Shown here one piece after another: positions 1 to 5,520 of a stretch of DNA of 18,681 nucleotides (its first letter is position 1; each line of letters opens with the position of its first letter). This DNA comes from JANLIQ01 sp964358205 (GTDB lineage Bacteria; Patescibacteriota; UBA1384; 2-12-FULL-50-11). The stretch is taken from the NCBI GenBank assembly GCA_964358205.1, contig CAYHNZ010000018.1:1-18681 (forward strand), in the 5' to 3' direction. The notes under the pieces are model-generated. The model worked only from the letters and a program-made list of their open reading frames with translations, was not told the origin of the DNA and made no database searches. The translations under genes and the position numbers were made by a program.

Positions 1-357
1 AACAAAAGTTTTAGCGTCGAGCTAGCCCTAACCGACGATCAACAGGCGCTTGGTTTGGGTGAGCGCGACTCGCTAGCCAAAAACGCCGGGATGCTGTTTG
101 TCTTTAAGCCCGCCCGAACGTCAACATTCTGGATGAAAGATATGCGTTTCAACCTAGATATAGTCTGGATCTTTGAGGGTAAAATTGTCGATATCTCACG
201 AAATGTTCCTGCGCCGAAATCTGATACGAAACCCGAGAATATGCCGACCTACTCGCCGAAGACTGAAATCGATAATGTCTTAGAAATTAATGCCGGCCAA
301 GCTGACGGCATGAAGATCGGCGATCGAGTTGAGATCGTCAACTCATCGCAAGTCTGA
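1..357 (+). CDS. DUF192 family protein, 5'-truncated by the window edge
   Basis: The reading frame is open from base 1, so the gene begins upstream of the window; a TTG at 55 would cut into the conserved domain and is not the start. The visible 118 residues hold the DUF192 core: a VELA...LGLGERDSL segment, GMLFVF (13 residues after GLGER), the FWMKDM motif and then an LDIVWI strand, followed by the usual C-terminal EINAG..D..KIGD segment. Family members are small, often secreted or lipid-anchored beta-barrel proteins of unknown role; some in archaea and bacteria sit near envelope genes. The missing N-terminus would show whether a signal peptide is present. It ends with TGA at 355-357, converging on the ZIP transporter across a repeat-rich spacer. 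Family assignment is firm; function is not known. Confidence 0.85.
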   Translation, partial: NKSFSVELALTDDQQALGLGERDSLAKNAGMLFVFKPARTSTFWMKDMRFNLDIVWIFEGKIVDISRNVPAPKSDTKPENMPTYSPKTEIDNVLEINAGQADGMKIGDRVEIVNSSQV

Positions 358-360
358 CTG

Positions 361-478
361 ACAAGTTTCAAGTCGCAAGGACAAAGTCTCAGTTAAGTTT
401 TAAGTATTAAGTCTCAAGTACTTAGAACTTGTGACTTTTTTACTTACTTTAGACTTAAGACTTCAGCCTTAAAGCCTT
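361..478. repeat. AAGTCT-type repeat forming an imperfect inverted repeat
   Basis: The spacer between two convergent genes is built from short AAGTCT/AAGTNT units on the left (361-420) and their complement AGACTT on the right (421-478), so it can fold into a long imperfect hairpin with a T-run (435-441) inside. The same unit recurs at 4846-4891 inside lepA and at 5165-5372. It may serve as a bidirectional terminator between the converging genes (inference). Confidence 0.7.
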
Positions 479-482
479 ATCG

Positions 483-1235
483 CTAGCCTTCGTGAATTTT
501 CAGCCAGGCCATTATCGCCACACCAGCAACAATAGCGACTAACTGTAAGAGTGACCGGAAAGGTCGGGTTTCTTTATGTAGCGGTGGGAGTAGATCAACT
601 GCAGCAATATATAAAAATCCCCCGGCAGTTATAGGGATAGCGTAAGTTAATAAAGTCTCTAGGCGACTGCCAAAAACGATTGCTAGCACCGTCCCCAAAA
701 CCGCCGTCAAGCCGGTAGCAAAATTTAGCCAAAGAGCTTTCTGGCGAGTAAAGCCGGCGCTAATGAGCACTCCAAAGTCTCCGATCTCCTGGGGAATTTC
801 ATGCAGAATCACCGCCAAAGTTGTGGCAATTCCCAGCGGAATCGCCACGAGATATGAGACGCCGATTAATATTCCGTCAATAAAATTGTGGATACCGTCC
901 GCGGCAAGACTAATATAGCCAACCGGATGGATGTGAATACCCGACTCTTCATCGTGGTGGTGATGCCAGTGGAAGTACTTTTCGACCAGAAAAAAAAGCA
1001 AGAAGCCGACCATAACCAAGTAGGCAACGGTTAGCTCGCTATCAAAGGACGCATAGGCCTCCGGCAGAAGATGAATCAGGGTGTCGCCAAAAAGAGCCCC
1101 GACCGCCAAACTAACTAGAACGAAAACGATGCGGTTGAGAATATCTTGCTTGAGCGCCAAAACGATCACCCCGACTAAGGAGATAAGGCTAACCAGAACG
1201 ACGCTAGCCAAACTATAAAACCACACTTCCGACAT
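483..1235 (-). CDS. ZIP family divalent metal transporter
   Basis: A 250-residue polytopic membrane protein with about eight hydrophobic segments. The ZIP signatures are plain: HNFIDG at residues 116-121 (transmembrane helix 4) and HEIPQEIGD at 145-153 (helix 5), which supply the binuclear metal site in this family. A His-rich loop (residues 89-104, HWHHHHDEE then HIH) lies between helices 3 and 4, typical of zinc-handling ZIPs. The likely role is uptake of zinc or another divalent metal across the cytoplasmic membrane; substrate cannot be read from sequence. It is transcribed divergently from the ATL gene with only 19 bp between start codons and shows no Shine-Dalgarno, but TAATAT lies 7 nt before ATG, suggesting a leaderless mRNA. 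Length is normal for the compact bacterial ZIP/GufA-like group. Confidence 0.93.
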   Translation of the reverse strand: MSEVWFYSLASVVLVSLISLVGVIVLALKQDILNRIVFVLVSLAVGALFGDTLIHLLPEAYASFDSELTVAYLVMVGFLLFFLVEKYFHWHHHHDEESGIHIHPVGYISLAADGIHNFIDGILIGVSYLVAIPLGIATTLAVILHEIPQEIGDFGVLISAGFTRQKALWLNFATGLTAVLGTVLAIVFGSRLETLLTYAIPITAGGFLYIAAVDLLPPLHKETRPFRSLLQLVAIVAGVAIMAWLKIHEG

Positions 1236-1254
1236 CTAGGGTATATTAACAGCG
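1236..1254. promoter_or_regulatory. Divergent promoter with overlapping -10 elements
   Basis: Only 19 bp separate the two start codons. On the plus strand TATATT (1242-1247) is followed by 7 nt and the ATG at 1255. On the minus strand TAATAT (1248-1243) is followed by 7 nt and the ATG at 1235. Both hexamers use the same 7 bases, and neither gene has room for a Shine-Dalgarno. A TTGCTC lies 18 nt upstream on the minus strand; no convincing -35 is seen on the plus strand. Confidence 0.6.
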
Positions 1255-1641
1255 ATGACCTTCAAGGAGCAAGTAATTCAGAAAATTAAAGAGATCCCGA
1301 GCGGGAAAGTGGCGACTTACGGCCAGATTGCGGCTTTGGCCGGTAGCCCGCGAGCGGCGTTGATGGTGGGGCGAATTTTACGTCATTCCAGTGAGAGTGA
1401 GCAACTGCCTTGGCAGAGAGTAATTAATTCCAAGGGTCGAATTTCGATAGTAAATATGGAGTATCCGGCTGAATTACAGGCAGAGTTACTTCGAGAAGAA
1501 GGGGTAAGAGTTGAGATGCGAGCGGGCCCCGCCCGCAACGCCTGCATGCCCGCTTGCCAAGAGCAGCGAGGCAGCCAGGGCGCTAGCATGGCGGGCGGGA
1601 GTTACTACATTGATCTAGCCCAATTTCTCTGGCAAATTTGA
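1255..1641 (+). CDS. Alkyltransferase-like (ATL) DNA-binding protein with repeat-derived insertion
   Basis: This 128-residue protein matches the C-terminal domain of O6-alkylguanine-DNA alkyltransferases: the winged-helix start (FKEQVIQKIKEIPSGKVATYGQIAALAG), the arginine-finger region (ALMVGRILRHS) and the active-site loop. The reactive Cys of PCHRV is replaced by Trp (PWQRVI, about residues 52-57), which defines ATL proteins; these bind alkylated bases, flip them and flag them for nucleotide excision repair rather than removing the alkyl group. Gln in place of the usual His is an additional change. After EEGVRVEM the conserved tail (IDLAQFLW) is displaced by about 27 Gly/Ala/Cys-rich residues encoded by a GC-rich element at 1528-1599; family members normally join these parts with a few residues. 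The start at 1255 fits the family and a -10 hexamer 7 nt upstream. Fold assignment is firm. Confidence 0.88.
   Translation: MTFKEQVIQKIKEIPSGKVATYGQIAALAGSPRAALMVGRILRHSSESEQLPWQRVINSKGRISIVNMEYPAELQAELLREEGVRVEMRAGPARNACMPACQEQRGSQGASMAGGSYYIDLAQFLWQI
1528..1599. repeat. GC-rich element with 9-bp terminal inverted repeats, inside the ATL gene
   Basis: CCCGCCCGC at 1528-1536 and its exact complement GCGGGCGGG at 1591-1599 bound a 72-bp GC-rich block. A small hairpin (GCGGGC, CCC loop, GCCCGC at 1522-1536) sits at its left edge. The length is a multiple of three and the reading frame stays open, adding 24 residues to the protein. No second full copy is in the window, so calling it mobile is inference. 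Confidence 0.6.
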
Positions 1642-1665
1642 CAACCCCTGCGCCCTAGTTAGACT
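1638..1665 (+). promoter_or_regulatory. Promoter of the 1673 membrane protein gene (leaderless)
   Basis: Consensus -35 TTGACA at 1638-1643, a 16-nt spacer, -10 TAGACT at 1660-1665, then exactly 7 nt to the ATG at 1673. No Shine-Dalgarno is present, so transcription probably begins at or next to the start codon. The -35 overlaps the stop codon of the ATL gene. Confidence 0.65.
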
Positions 1666-1672
1666 TAAGTTA

Positions 1673-2020
1673 ATGACAGACACAAAGCAGAAATCTTGGG
1701 GCGAGTTAGCGTTCTTGTTTGGAGTGGCGCTGGCTATCGTGTTAAGTTTTTTCCCCGACACTTCGGACCGGACAACACCCGGATTAATTTTGGCAGTCCT
1801 CGGTTTAATTGTTGGTTTGTTTAATATCACCTACAAAGAGACCAATAGTTTTCTGGTAGCGGCGATTGTTCTGCTGTTGGTCGGTAGCGCTGGATTAGAC
1901 TCTCTGCCGTATATTGGCGATTGGCTGTATACCGCCTTTGTCAATATTAGCCATTTTGTTGCTCCGGCGGCGTTGGTTGTCGCTTTTAAAACCGTCATCG
2001 ACCTCGCCAAAAACAGCTAG
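1673..2020 (+). CDS. Small multi-pass membrane protein of unknown function
   Basis: A 115-residue hydrophobic protein with a short charged N-terminus (MTDTKQKSWGE) and three or four predicted membrane segments: about residues 11-25, 36-50, 60-76 and 91-106. Two short polar loops contain the charged stretches (PDTSDRTT and TYKETNS), and the C-terminus ends DLAKNS. I do not recognise a named family; such compact proteins are common in CPR and archaeal genomes. The start is well supported by a consensus promoter ending 7 nt upstream. It is followed by tRNA-Gly in the same direction, 49 nt after the stop. Confidence 0.75.
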   Translation: MTDTKQKSWGELAFLFGVALAIVLSFFPDTSDRTTPGLILAVLGLIVGLFNITYKETNSFLVAAIVLLLVGSAGLDSLPYIGDWLYTAFVNISHFVAPAALVVAFKTVIDLAKNS

Positions 2021-2069
2021 CTGCTAGCCATTCAGGGTTAAATTTGAGAAGATACACCCGTTATGCGAT

Positions 2070-2140
2070 GCGGGAATAGTTTAATGGTAGAACGAGAGAT
2101 TTCCAATCTTTCGGCACGGGTTCGATTCCCGTTTCCCGCT
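2070..2140 (+). tRNA. tRNA-Gly (anticodon UCC)
   Basis: The cloverleaf is complete. Acceptor stem GCGGGAA (2070-2076) pairs with TTCCCGC (2133-2139), with discriminator T2140. The D arm spans 2079-2093, and the anticodon stem AGAGA/TCTTT surrounds loop 2100-2106 with anticodon TCC at 2102-2104. The T arm ACGGG/CCCGT (2116-2132) carries the TTCGATT loop. The 3' CCA is not encoded (the next bases are CAA), so it must be added enzymatically. The short variable region and G-rich acceptor are standard for glycine tRNAs. Confidence 0.96.
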
Positions 2141-2160
2141 CAATCGATTTATAATCTAGT

Positions 2161-2195
2161 TTAATTAGTAATTAGTAATTCAGTAATTAGTTATT
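2161..2195. repeat. Short AT-rich tandem repeat (TTAGTAAT type)
   Basis: Three to four imperfect copies of the unit (A)TTAGTAATT run from 2161 to 2195, directly after the tRNA and before the hairpin at 2196. It is non-coding and could act as an AT-rich upstream region for the 2236 promoter; that role is a guess. Confidence 0.5.
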
Positions 2196-2228
2196 GTTTC
2201 TTGATTTCTATCAAGAAACGGTTATACT
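2196..2228 (+). promoter_or_regulatory. Promoter overlapping a perfect 9-bp inverted repeat
   Basis: GTTTCTTGA (2196-2204), a 6-nt centre and TCAAGAAAC (2211-2219) form a perfect inverted repeat. Its left arm contains the -35 candidate TTGATT (2201-2206); the -10 TATACT is at 2223-2228 with a 16-nt spacer, and 7 nt later comes the ATG at 2236. The repeat covers the -35 and spacer, the usual place for a repressor operator. It could also be the 3' hairpin of the tRNA transcript, but there is no T-run after it. Confidence 0.55.
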
Positions 2229-2235
2229 GAAATCC

Positions 2236-2601
2236 ATGTCTAGAACCGTTCGAATTATATTGAGTATTGCTTTCGCCATTTTTGTCGCCGGAATAATCTG
2301 GGCGACAGTGGCCATGCGCAACAATAAAAAAGACACGACCCCTAAAACTGCCAACACTCCGACGCTAGTTGGTACGCCAAGTTCAACAACTACTCCGGCT
2401 GTCACTGTCCCGGCCGCACCTGCCCCGACAACTCCGGCACCGGCTACACCGGCATCGAAGCCAGCTGCCAAGCGGGTTACAACCCAATACCAGATTGTTT
2501 TTGTTGAAGAAACGATCAGCGACGAGTCGTCCGCCAGTGCCTGGGCATCGGCTGGCACGAATGCTGACGGTTCCGCTTGGGCGTACGCTTACGCCGAGTA
2601 A
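2236..2601 (+). CDS. Membrane-anchored Pro/Thr/Ala-rich protein
   Basis: I place the start at the ATG at 2236, giving 121 residues. An upstream TTG at 2194 would lie ahead of the inverted repeat and promoter, and the -10 TATACT ends 7 nt before this ATG. Residues 5-27 form one membrane segment (RIILSIAFAIFVAGIIWATV), followed by a basic stretch (RNNKKD) and a low-complexity linker of about 45 residues of Thr, Pro, Ala and Val, typical of surface-exposed spacers. The C-terminal 40 residues (QYQIVFVEETISDESS, then Ala/Trp/Tyr-rich AWASAGTNADGSAWAYAYAE) form a small tail of unknown nature. Probably a bitopic protein with the tail outside. No family is recognised. The compositional bias also opens long antisense frames here, which I treat as artefacts. 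Confidence 0.7.
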   Translation: MSRTVRIILSIAFAIFVAGIIWATVAMRNNKKDTTPKTANTPTLVGTPSSTTTPAVTVPAAPAPTTPAPATPASKPAAKRVTTQYQIVFVEETISDESSASAWASAGTNADGSAWAYAYAE

Positions 2602-2644
2602 CGGCCAGCTTGGCTAGGACCGAAAGTTTTTTTTCGATCTTAGC

Positions 2645-2681
2645 GTCAGCTCTGGCTGACCAGTTCGCACCTATTAGGAGA
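2645..2681 (+). promoter_or_regulatory. Leader hairpin and Shine-Dalgarno for the 2688 gene
   Basis: GTCAGC (2645-2650), loop TCTG and GCTGAC (2655-2660) form a perfect 6-bp stem, 15 nt before AGGAGA (2676-2681), which sits 6 nt ahead of a TTG at 2688. The Shine-Dalgarno decides that start over a GTG at 2577 that would overlap the preceding gene. Confidence 0.55.
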
Positions 2682-2687
2682 AAGACC

Positions 2688-3293
2688 TTGCCCAAGAGAA
2701 TCCATATACCACTTCCCGAAGTTGGTGTTGAGCTGGTTTACGAGCTCGATGCCAAAATTTCCGCTGACCTTTTAGAGAAGCAGTTCGAAATCGCCAAAGA
2801 CACCGCCGAGCTTTTCACTTTGGAATCACACATCAATTCCTTAGCGACGAAGCGGGATGCGGTGCGAGATCGGCTCCTCGAACGAACAGGACACGGTGTC
2901 CGCTACATCACAAAACGCCACGGCCGAAAAAAGCTACCTAAAACCGCTGGCGTCTACGTCGACTGGAAATTTGATCTGGAGAAGGCTCGAACCCAGTTAC
3001 AAGAAGCTGGGAGGCTAGACATCTTCGAACAGGCGGTCTGCCGACAGACTCCCGGGCGATTTGTCGCCTTTTACAGGGAGGGAGATCGGGACATGGTCTT
3101 GCACGACATTGAACAAGCTGTTGAGCCCTTCGGCGTCGAGATAAAGCCGTTCCTTCGCCAAGAAGAACCGACCTTACACTACCAGACATTGCAGCGCCTT
3201 TGCTTCAAAGACCAGATTCAGCTGCGCGGTGTAAAATCGCCGCGTTACACAGTCCAAATCTACGACCAGGAGCCAGCTGAAAGCCGCAAGTAA
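2688..3293 (+). CDS. Unrecognised 201-residue protein with a central coiled-coil-like segment
   Basis: The start is TTG at 2688, supported by AGGAGA 6 nt upstream. The protein opens with MPKRIHIPLPEVGVELVYEL, followed by a helical, charge-rich stretch (about residues 20-60) with heptad-like Leu/Ile spacing. A basic segment GVRYITKRHGRKKLPKTAGV follows at about 66-85, then alternating helices and strands to the C-terminus (YTVQIYDQEPAESRK). There is no signal peptide or membrane segment, so it is probably cytoplasmic. The RHGRKK patch could bind nucleic acid, but no catalytic motif is visible. Unlike several neighbours it has a Shine-Dalgarno, a rare start codon and its own strong terminator, so it behaves as an independent or acquired unit. 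I do not assign a function. Confidence 0.75.
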   Translation: MPKRIHIPLPEVGVELVYELDAKISADLLEKQFEIAKDTAELFTLESHINSLATKRDAVRDRLLERTGHGVRYITKRHGRKKLPKTAGVYVDWKFDLEKARTQLQEAGRLDIFEQAVCRQTPGRFVAFYREGDRDMVLHDIEQAVEPFGVEIKPFLRQEEPTLHYQTLQRLCFKDQIQLRGVKSPRYTVQIYDQEPAESRK

Positions 3294-3309
3294 CACCCCG
3301 TCAGATCTC

Positions 3310-3345
3310 GTCCCTCACCTCCGGGTGGGGGACAATTATTTTTTT
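3310..3345 (+). terminator. Rho-independent terminator
   Basis: GTCCCTCACC (3310-3319), loop TCCG and GGTGGGGGAC (3324-3333) make a 10-bp stem with a single G-U pair, followed after AATTA by seven T residues (3339-3345). It terminates the 2688-3293 gene and its T-run overlaps the 3' end of the convergent lepA. Confidence 0.88.
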
Positions 3346-5141
3346 AGCAATTCCACAAACACCTCACTGGGGACTTCGACCCGACCGAGTTGGCGCATCC
3401 GTTTTTTACCTTTGCGCTGTTTGTCGAGCAGTTTGTTTTTGCGAGTGACATCGCCGCCGTAAAGTTTGGCGGTAACATCTTTGCGCACCGCCGAAATATC
3501 ACTTCGGGCGATAATCTTGCCGCCGATGGCCGCCTGCAAAGTGACTTCAAAATTCTGACGGGGAATTAACTCTTTGAGTTTTTCGACCAGTCGGCGCCCG
3601 TAGGATTCGGCCTTACTTCGAACCATATATTGGGTTAAAGCATCTATCTTGTCGCCAGCCACCAGCAAATCTACCGCCACTAAATCAGCTGGACGGTAGT
3701 CTTTGAGCTGGTAATCCATCGAGGCGTAACCAGAGGTGACGGATTTCAGTTTATCGTAAAAATCGTTAATGACTTCCGAGAGCGGCGCTTCATAATGGCA
3801 AACTACCCGATCGGCCACATATTCAACATTGATAAATTCGGCTCGGTTCTGGGCGACTAAATCGCTAACGGCGCCGTAATGCTCCTGCGGGCAAACCACT
3901 TCCAGCTCCACCCACGGCTCGAGCCACTGCCCATTTTCCTGTTTGTAAGCGACCGACGGCGTGGTCACTAAAATATTGATATCAAATTCCCGATTGAGCC
4001 GTTCTTTGATTATTTCTAAATGCAGTAGCCCCAAAAATCCGATACTGTAACCAGGCCCCAGGGCTTTTGAACTGACTGGCTCATACGACAGCGAGGCGTC
4101 AGAAAGTTTGAGCTTATCGAGCGCCACCGTCAGCTCCCGCTCTTTGCCCGGCTCGGGAAAAAATGAGGCGAAAATCATCGGCTTTGAAATCTGATAACCC
4201 GGTAAGGCACTGGTGGTGGCCGAGGCGACAATCGTGTCGCCGACTCGACAGTCGTGAACTGTTTTTAAGCCGGTGGCGACATAGCCAATTTCGCCGTTGG
4301 CCAACTGCCCGTTATCAATCCGTTTGATTTGCAAGTAACCGGCTTGCAGGCAGTCAAAATTGACGCCGGTCACTCTCATCATCAGCGGCTGGTTTTTCTT
4401 TAATGAGCCACTGACCACTTTGACATAGGCGACGACCCCCAGAAACACATCAAAAAAAGAATCGAAAACTAAAGCTTGCAACGGCTCGTCTGGTTGGGAT
4501 TTAGGCGGAGGGATTCGCTGAACAATCGCCTCTAGTAGCTCGTCAACCCCCTCCCCAGTTTTGCCGGAAACAAAACATATGTCGTCTTCGGCGCACTGCA
4601 AGACTTTGACGAGCTGTTGGGCAGTTTCTTCGCTTTGGGCGTGAGGCAGGTCGATTTTATTGACGACCGGGATGATAACGAGGTGGTTTTGTTTAGCCAG
4701 CTGAAGATTGGTGAGGGTTTGGGCTTGAATGCCTTGACTGGCATCAACCAATAGCAAAACCCCCTCGACTGCCGCTAATGAACGAGAAACTTCGTAGCCA
4801 AAATCAACGTGGCCGGGAGTGTCGATCAGATTTAATTGGTAGGTTGAGTCTGAAAGTCTCAAGTCTGAAGTCTGAAGTCTGAAGTCTGGAGTTTTTGGGA
4901 TTTGGATATTGTTTGGGATTTGGGTCTTGGGATTTGGGATTTGCGGATGTTTTACTTCGTAAAACATCCGAGCTGGGTTGAGTTTAATTGTAATACCTTT
5001 CTCCCGTTCCAGCTCCATCGTGTCGAGCAGTTGATTGCCTGAACCAACTTTGACGGTGCCGGTTTTCTCCAACATTCGATCGGCAAGCGTCGACTTACCG
5101 TGATCAACATGAGCAATTATGGCAAAATTCCGAATCTGCAT
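3336..5141 (-). CDS. lepA: Elongation factor 4 (LepA), translational GTPase, with repeat-derived insertion
   Basis: A 601-residue LepA/EF4, a ribosome-dependent GTPase linked to back-translocation and ribosome biogenesis. GTPase motifs are complete: G1 AHVDHGKST (residues 10-18), G2 around KGITIK, G3 DTPGH (107-111), G4 NKID and G5 SGKTG. The EF-G-like beta barrel and the LepA-specific C-terminus follow (GKIIARSDISAVRKDVTAKLYGGD, ending VEVPSEVFVELLKK). Between the strand ARMFYEV and YQLNLIDTPGH the protein carries about 35 extra residues (65-99; HPQIPNPKTQIPN, then DFRLQTSDLRLSD), where other LepAs have a short turn. These residues are encoded by simple repeats and one arm of a 12-bp perfect hairpin. 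The frame is intact, so the protein is probably functional with a disordered surface loop. The ATG at 5141 is the family start. A TTGTCA/TACTCT pair lies just upstream, but only 4 nt from the ATG. Confidence 0.96.
   Translation of the reverse strand: MQIRNFAIIAHVDHGKSTLADRMLEKTGTVKVGSGNQLLDTMELEREKGITIKLNPARMFYEVKHPQIPNPKTQIPNNIQIPKTPDFRLQTSDLRLSDSTYQLNLIDTPGHVDFGYEVSRSLAAVEGVLLLVDASQGIQAQTLTNLQLAKQNHLVIIPVVNKIDLPHAQSEETAQQLVKVLQCAEDDICFVSGKTGEGVDELLEAIVQRIPPPKSQPDEPLQALVFDSFFDVFLGVVAYVKVVSGSLKKNQPLMMRVTGVNFDCLQAGYLQIKRIDNGQLANGEIGYVATGLKTVHDCRVGDTIVASATTSALPGYQISKPMIFASFFPEPGKERELTVALDKLKLSDASLSYEPVSSKALGPGYSIGFLGLLHLEIIKERLNREFDINILVTTPSVAYKQENGQWLEPWVELEVVCPQEHYGAVSDLVAQNRAEFINVEYVADRVVCHYEAPLSEVINDFYDKLKSVTSGYASMDYQLKDYRPADLVAVDLLVAGDKIDALTQYMVRSKAESYGRRLVEKLKELIPRQNFEVTLQAAIGGKIIARSDISAVRKDVTAKLYGGDVTRKNKLLDKQRKGKKRMRQLGRVEVPSEVFVELLKK
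4846..4970. repeat. Composite repeat insertion inside lepA with a 12-bp perfect hairpin
   Basis: Three parts are adjacent: AAGTCTG units (4846-4891), GGGATTTG units (4892-4943), and CGGATGTTTTAC / GTAAAACATCCG (4944-4955 and 4959-4970) with a 3-nt loop. The AAGTCTG family also fills the spacers at 361-478 and 5165-5372. One hairpin arm encodes the native RMFY and the other encodes VKHP, so the second arm may be an inverted copy of native sequence made on insertion. Confidence 0.8.
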
Positions 5142-5164
5142 TATCAGAGTAATTTTACCCTAAC

Positions 5165-5372
5165 GGGTGACAAAAGTCTTTAAGTCTAAAGGCTGGAATC
5201 AAGTCTTAAGTCTGAAGGCTAAAGTCTAAATTGTCTCCGCCAGCCGGCGGATCGCTTTTCACCGCCAGCTGGCGGTCCGTTCAAAGTAAGTCTAAAGTTC
5301 CAAGCTCTAATTACTTGATACTTTTAACTTGAGCCTTACTTTAGACTTTAGCCTTGTCACTTTAGCCTTTCG
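5165..5372. repeat. Intergenic block of AAGTCT repeats in inverted arrangement
   Basis: Left arm 5170-5228 is made of AAGTCTAAAGGCT-like units; the right arm (5281-5372) carries the complement (AGCCTTACTTTAGACTTTAGCC, interrupted). GACAA at 5170-5174 and TTGTC at 5354-5358 mark matching ends. A GC-rich hairpin element (5233-5287) sits at the centre. The whole can fold into one long imperfect stem between murJ and lepA. No gene is seen between 5142 and 5376. Confidence 0.7.
5233..5287. repeat. GTCTCCGCCAGCCGGCGGATCG element, copy 1, with nested hairpin
   Basis: The segment GTCTCCGCYAGCYGGCGGAT, then CGCTTTT, is shared with 8465-8491, and both copies end in TCAAAGT. Copy 1 has an extra 21 bases (5260-5280, CACCGCCAGCTGGCGGTCCGT) between CGCTTTT and TCAAAGT, itself a perfect hairpin (CCGCCAGCTGGCGG). 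Confidence 0.7.
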
Positions 5373-5376
5373 CTAG

Positions 5377-5520
5377 TTAAGTGTGACGGACCCACCACCA
5401 CACTATTATCAGCACGACTAGCAGTGGAGTTATCACCCAAAATAGACAGCCCCAATTGGTCCGATAGCGAAACTTATCTACTTCTCCGTAGAAGGATTGC
5501 TTGGTCTGATCAGCTGCCAT
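5377..5520 (-). CDS. 47-residue single-pass membrane protein overlapping the murJ 3' end
   Basis: Starting at an ATG at 5520, inside the murJ coding end and in a different frame (43-nt overlap), this frame gives 47 residues and ends with TAA at 5379-5377. The N-terminus is polar (MAADQTKQSFYGEVDKFRYR), followed by one strong membrane segment (CLFWVITPLLVVLIIVWWWV) and a short basic tail (RHT). The overlap with murJ suggests translational coupling. It is supported by its membrane-protein character rather than by homology; no family is recognised. It could be a chance frame, but a clean N-in/C-out type small membrane protein at the end of an operon is plausible. Confidence 0.5.
   Translation of the reverse strand: MAADQTKQSFYGEVDKFRYRTNWGCLFWVITPLLVVLIIVWWWVRHT

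Noticed and set aside
355..357. TGA read as glycine (code 25, used by some CPR lineages)
   Set aside because: The DUF192 domain ends properly at this TGA, and the long conserved genes contain no in-frame TGA.
1255..1641. Active O6-methylguanine methyltransferase
   Set aside because: The acceptor Cys is replaced by Trp, so it cannot transfer alkyl groups.
2211..2558. Long antisense frame (115 residues) opposite the Pro/Thr/Ala-rich gene
   Set aside because: It arises from the compositional bias of the low-complexity linker and lacks a promoter or ribosome site; the plus-strand frame has both a promoter and a membrane anchor.
4846..4943. Possible CRISPR-like or tandem array in lepA
   Set aside because: The units are 7-8 bases without unique spacers and are read through in frame as LepA protein; simple repeats explain them.
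4845..4949. Frameshift or pseudogene in lepA
   Set aside because: The frame is intact on both sides and all GTPase and C-terminal motifs are present in one reading frame.
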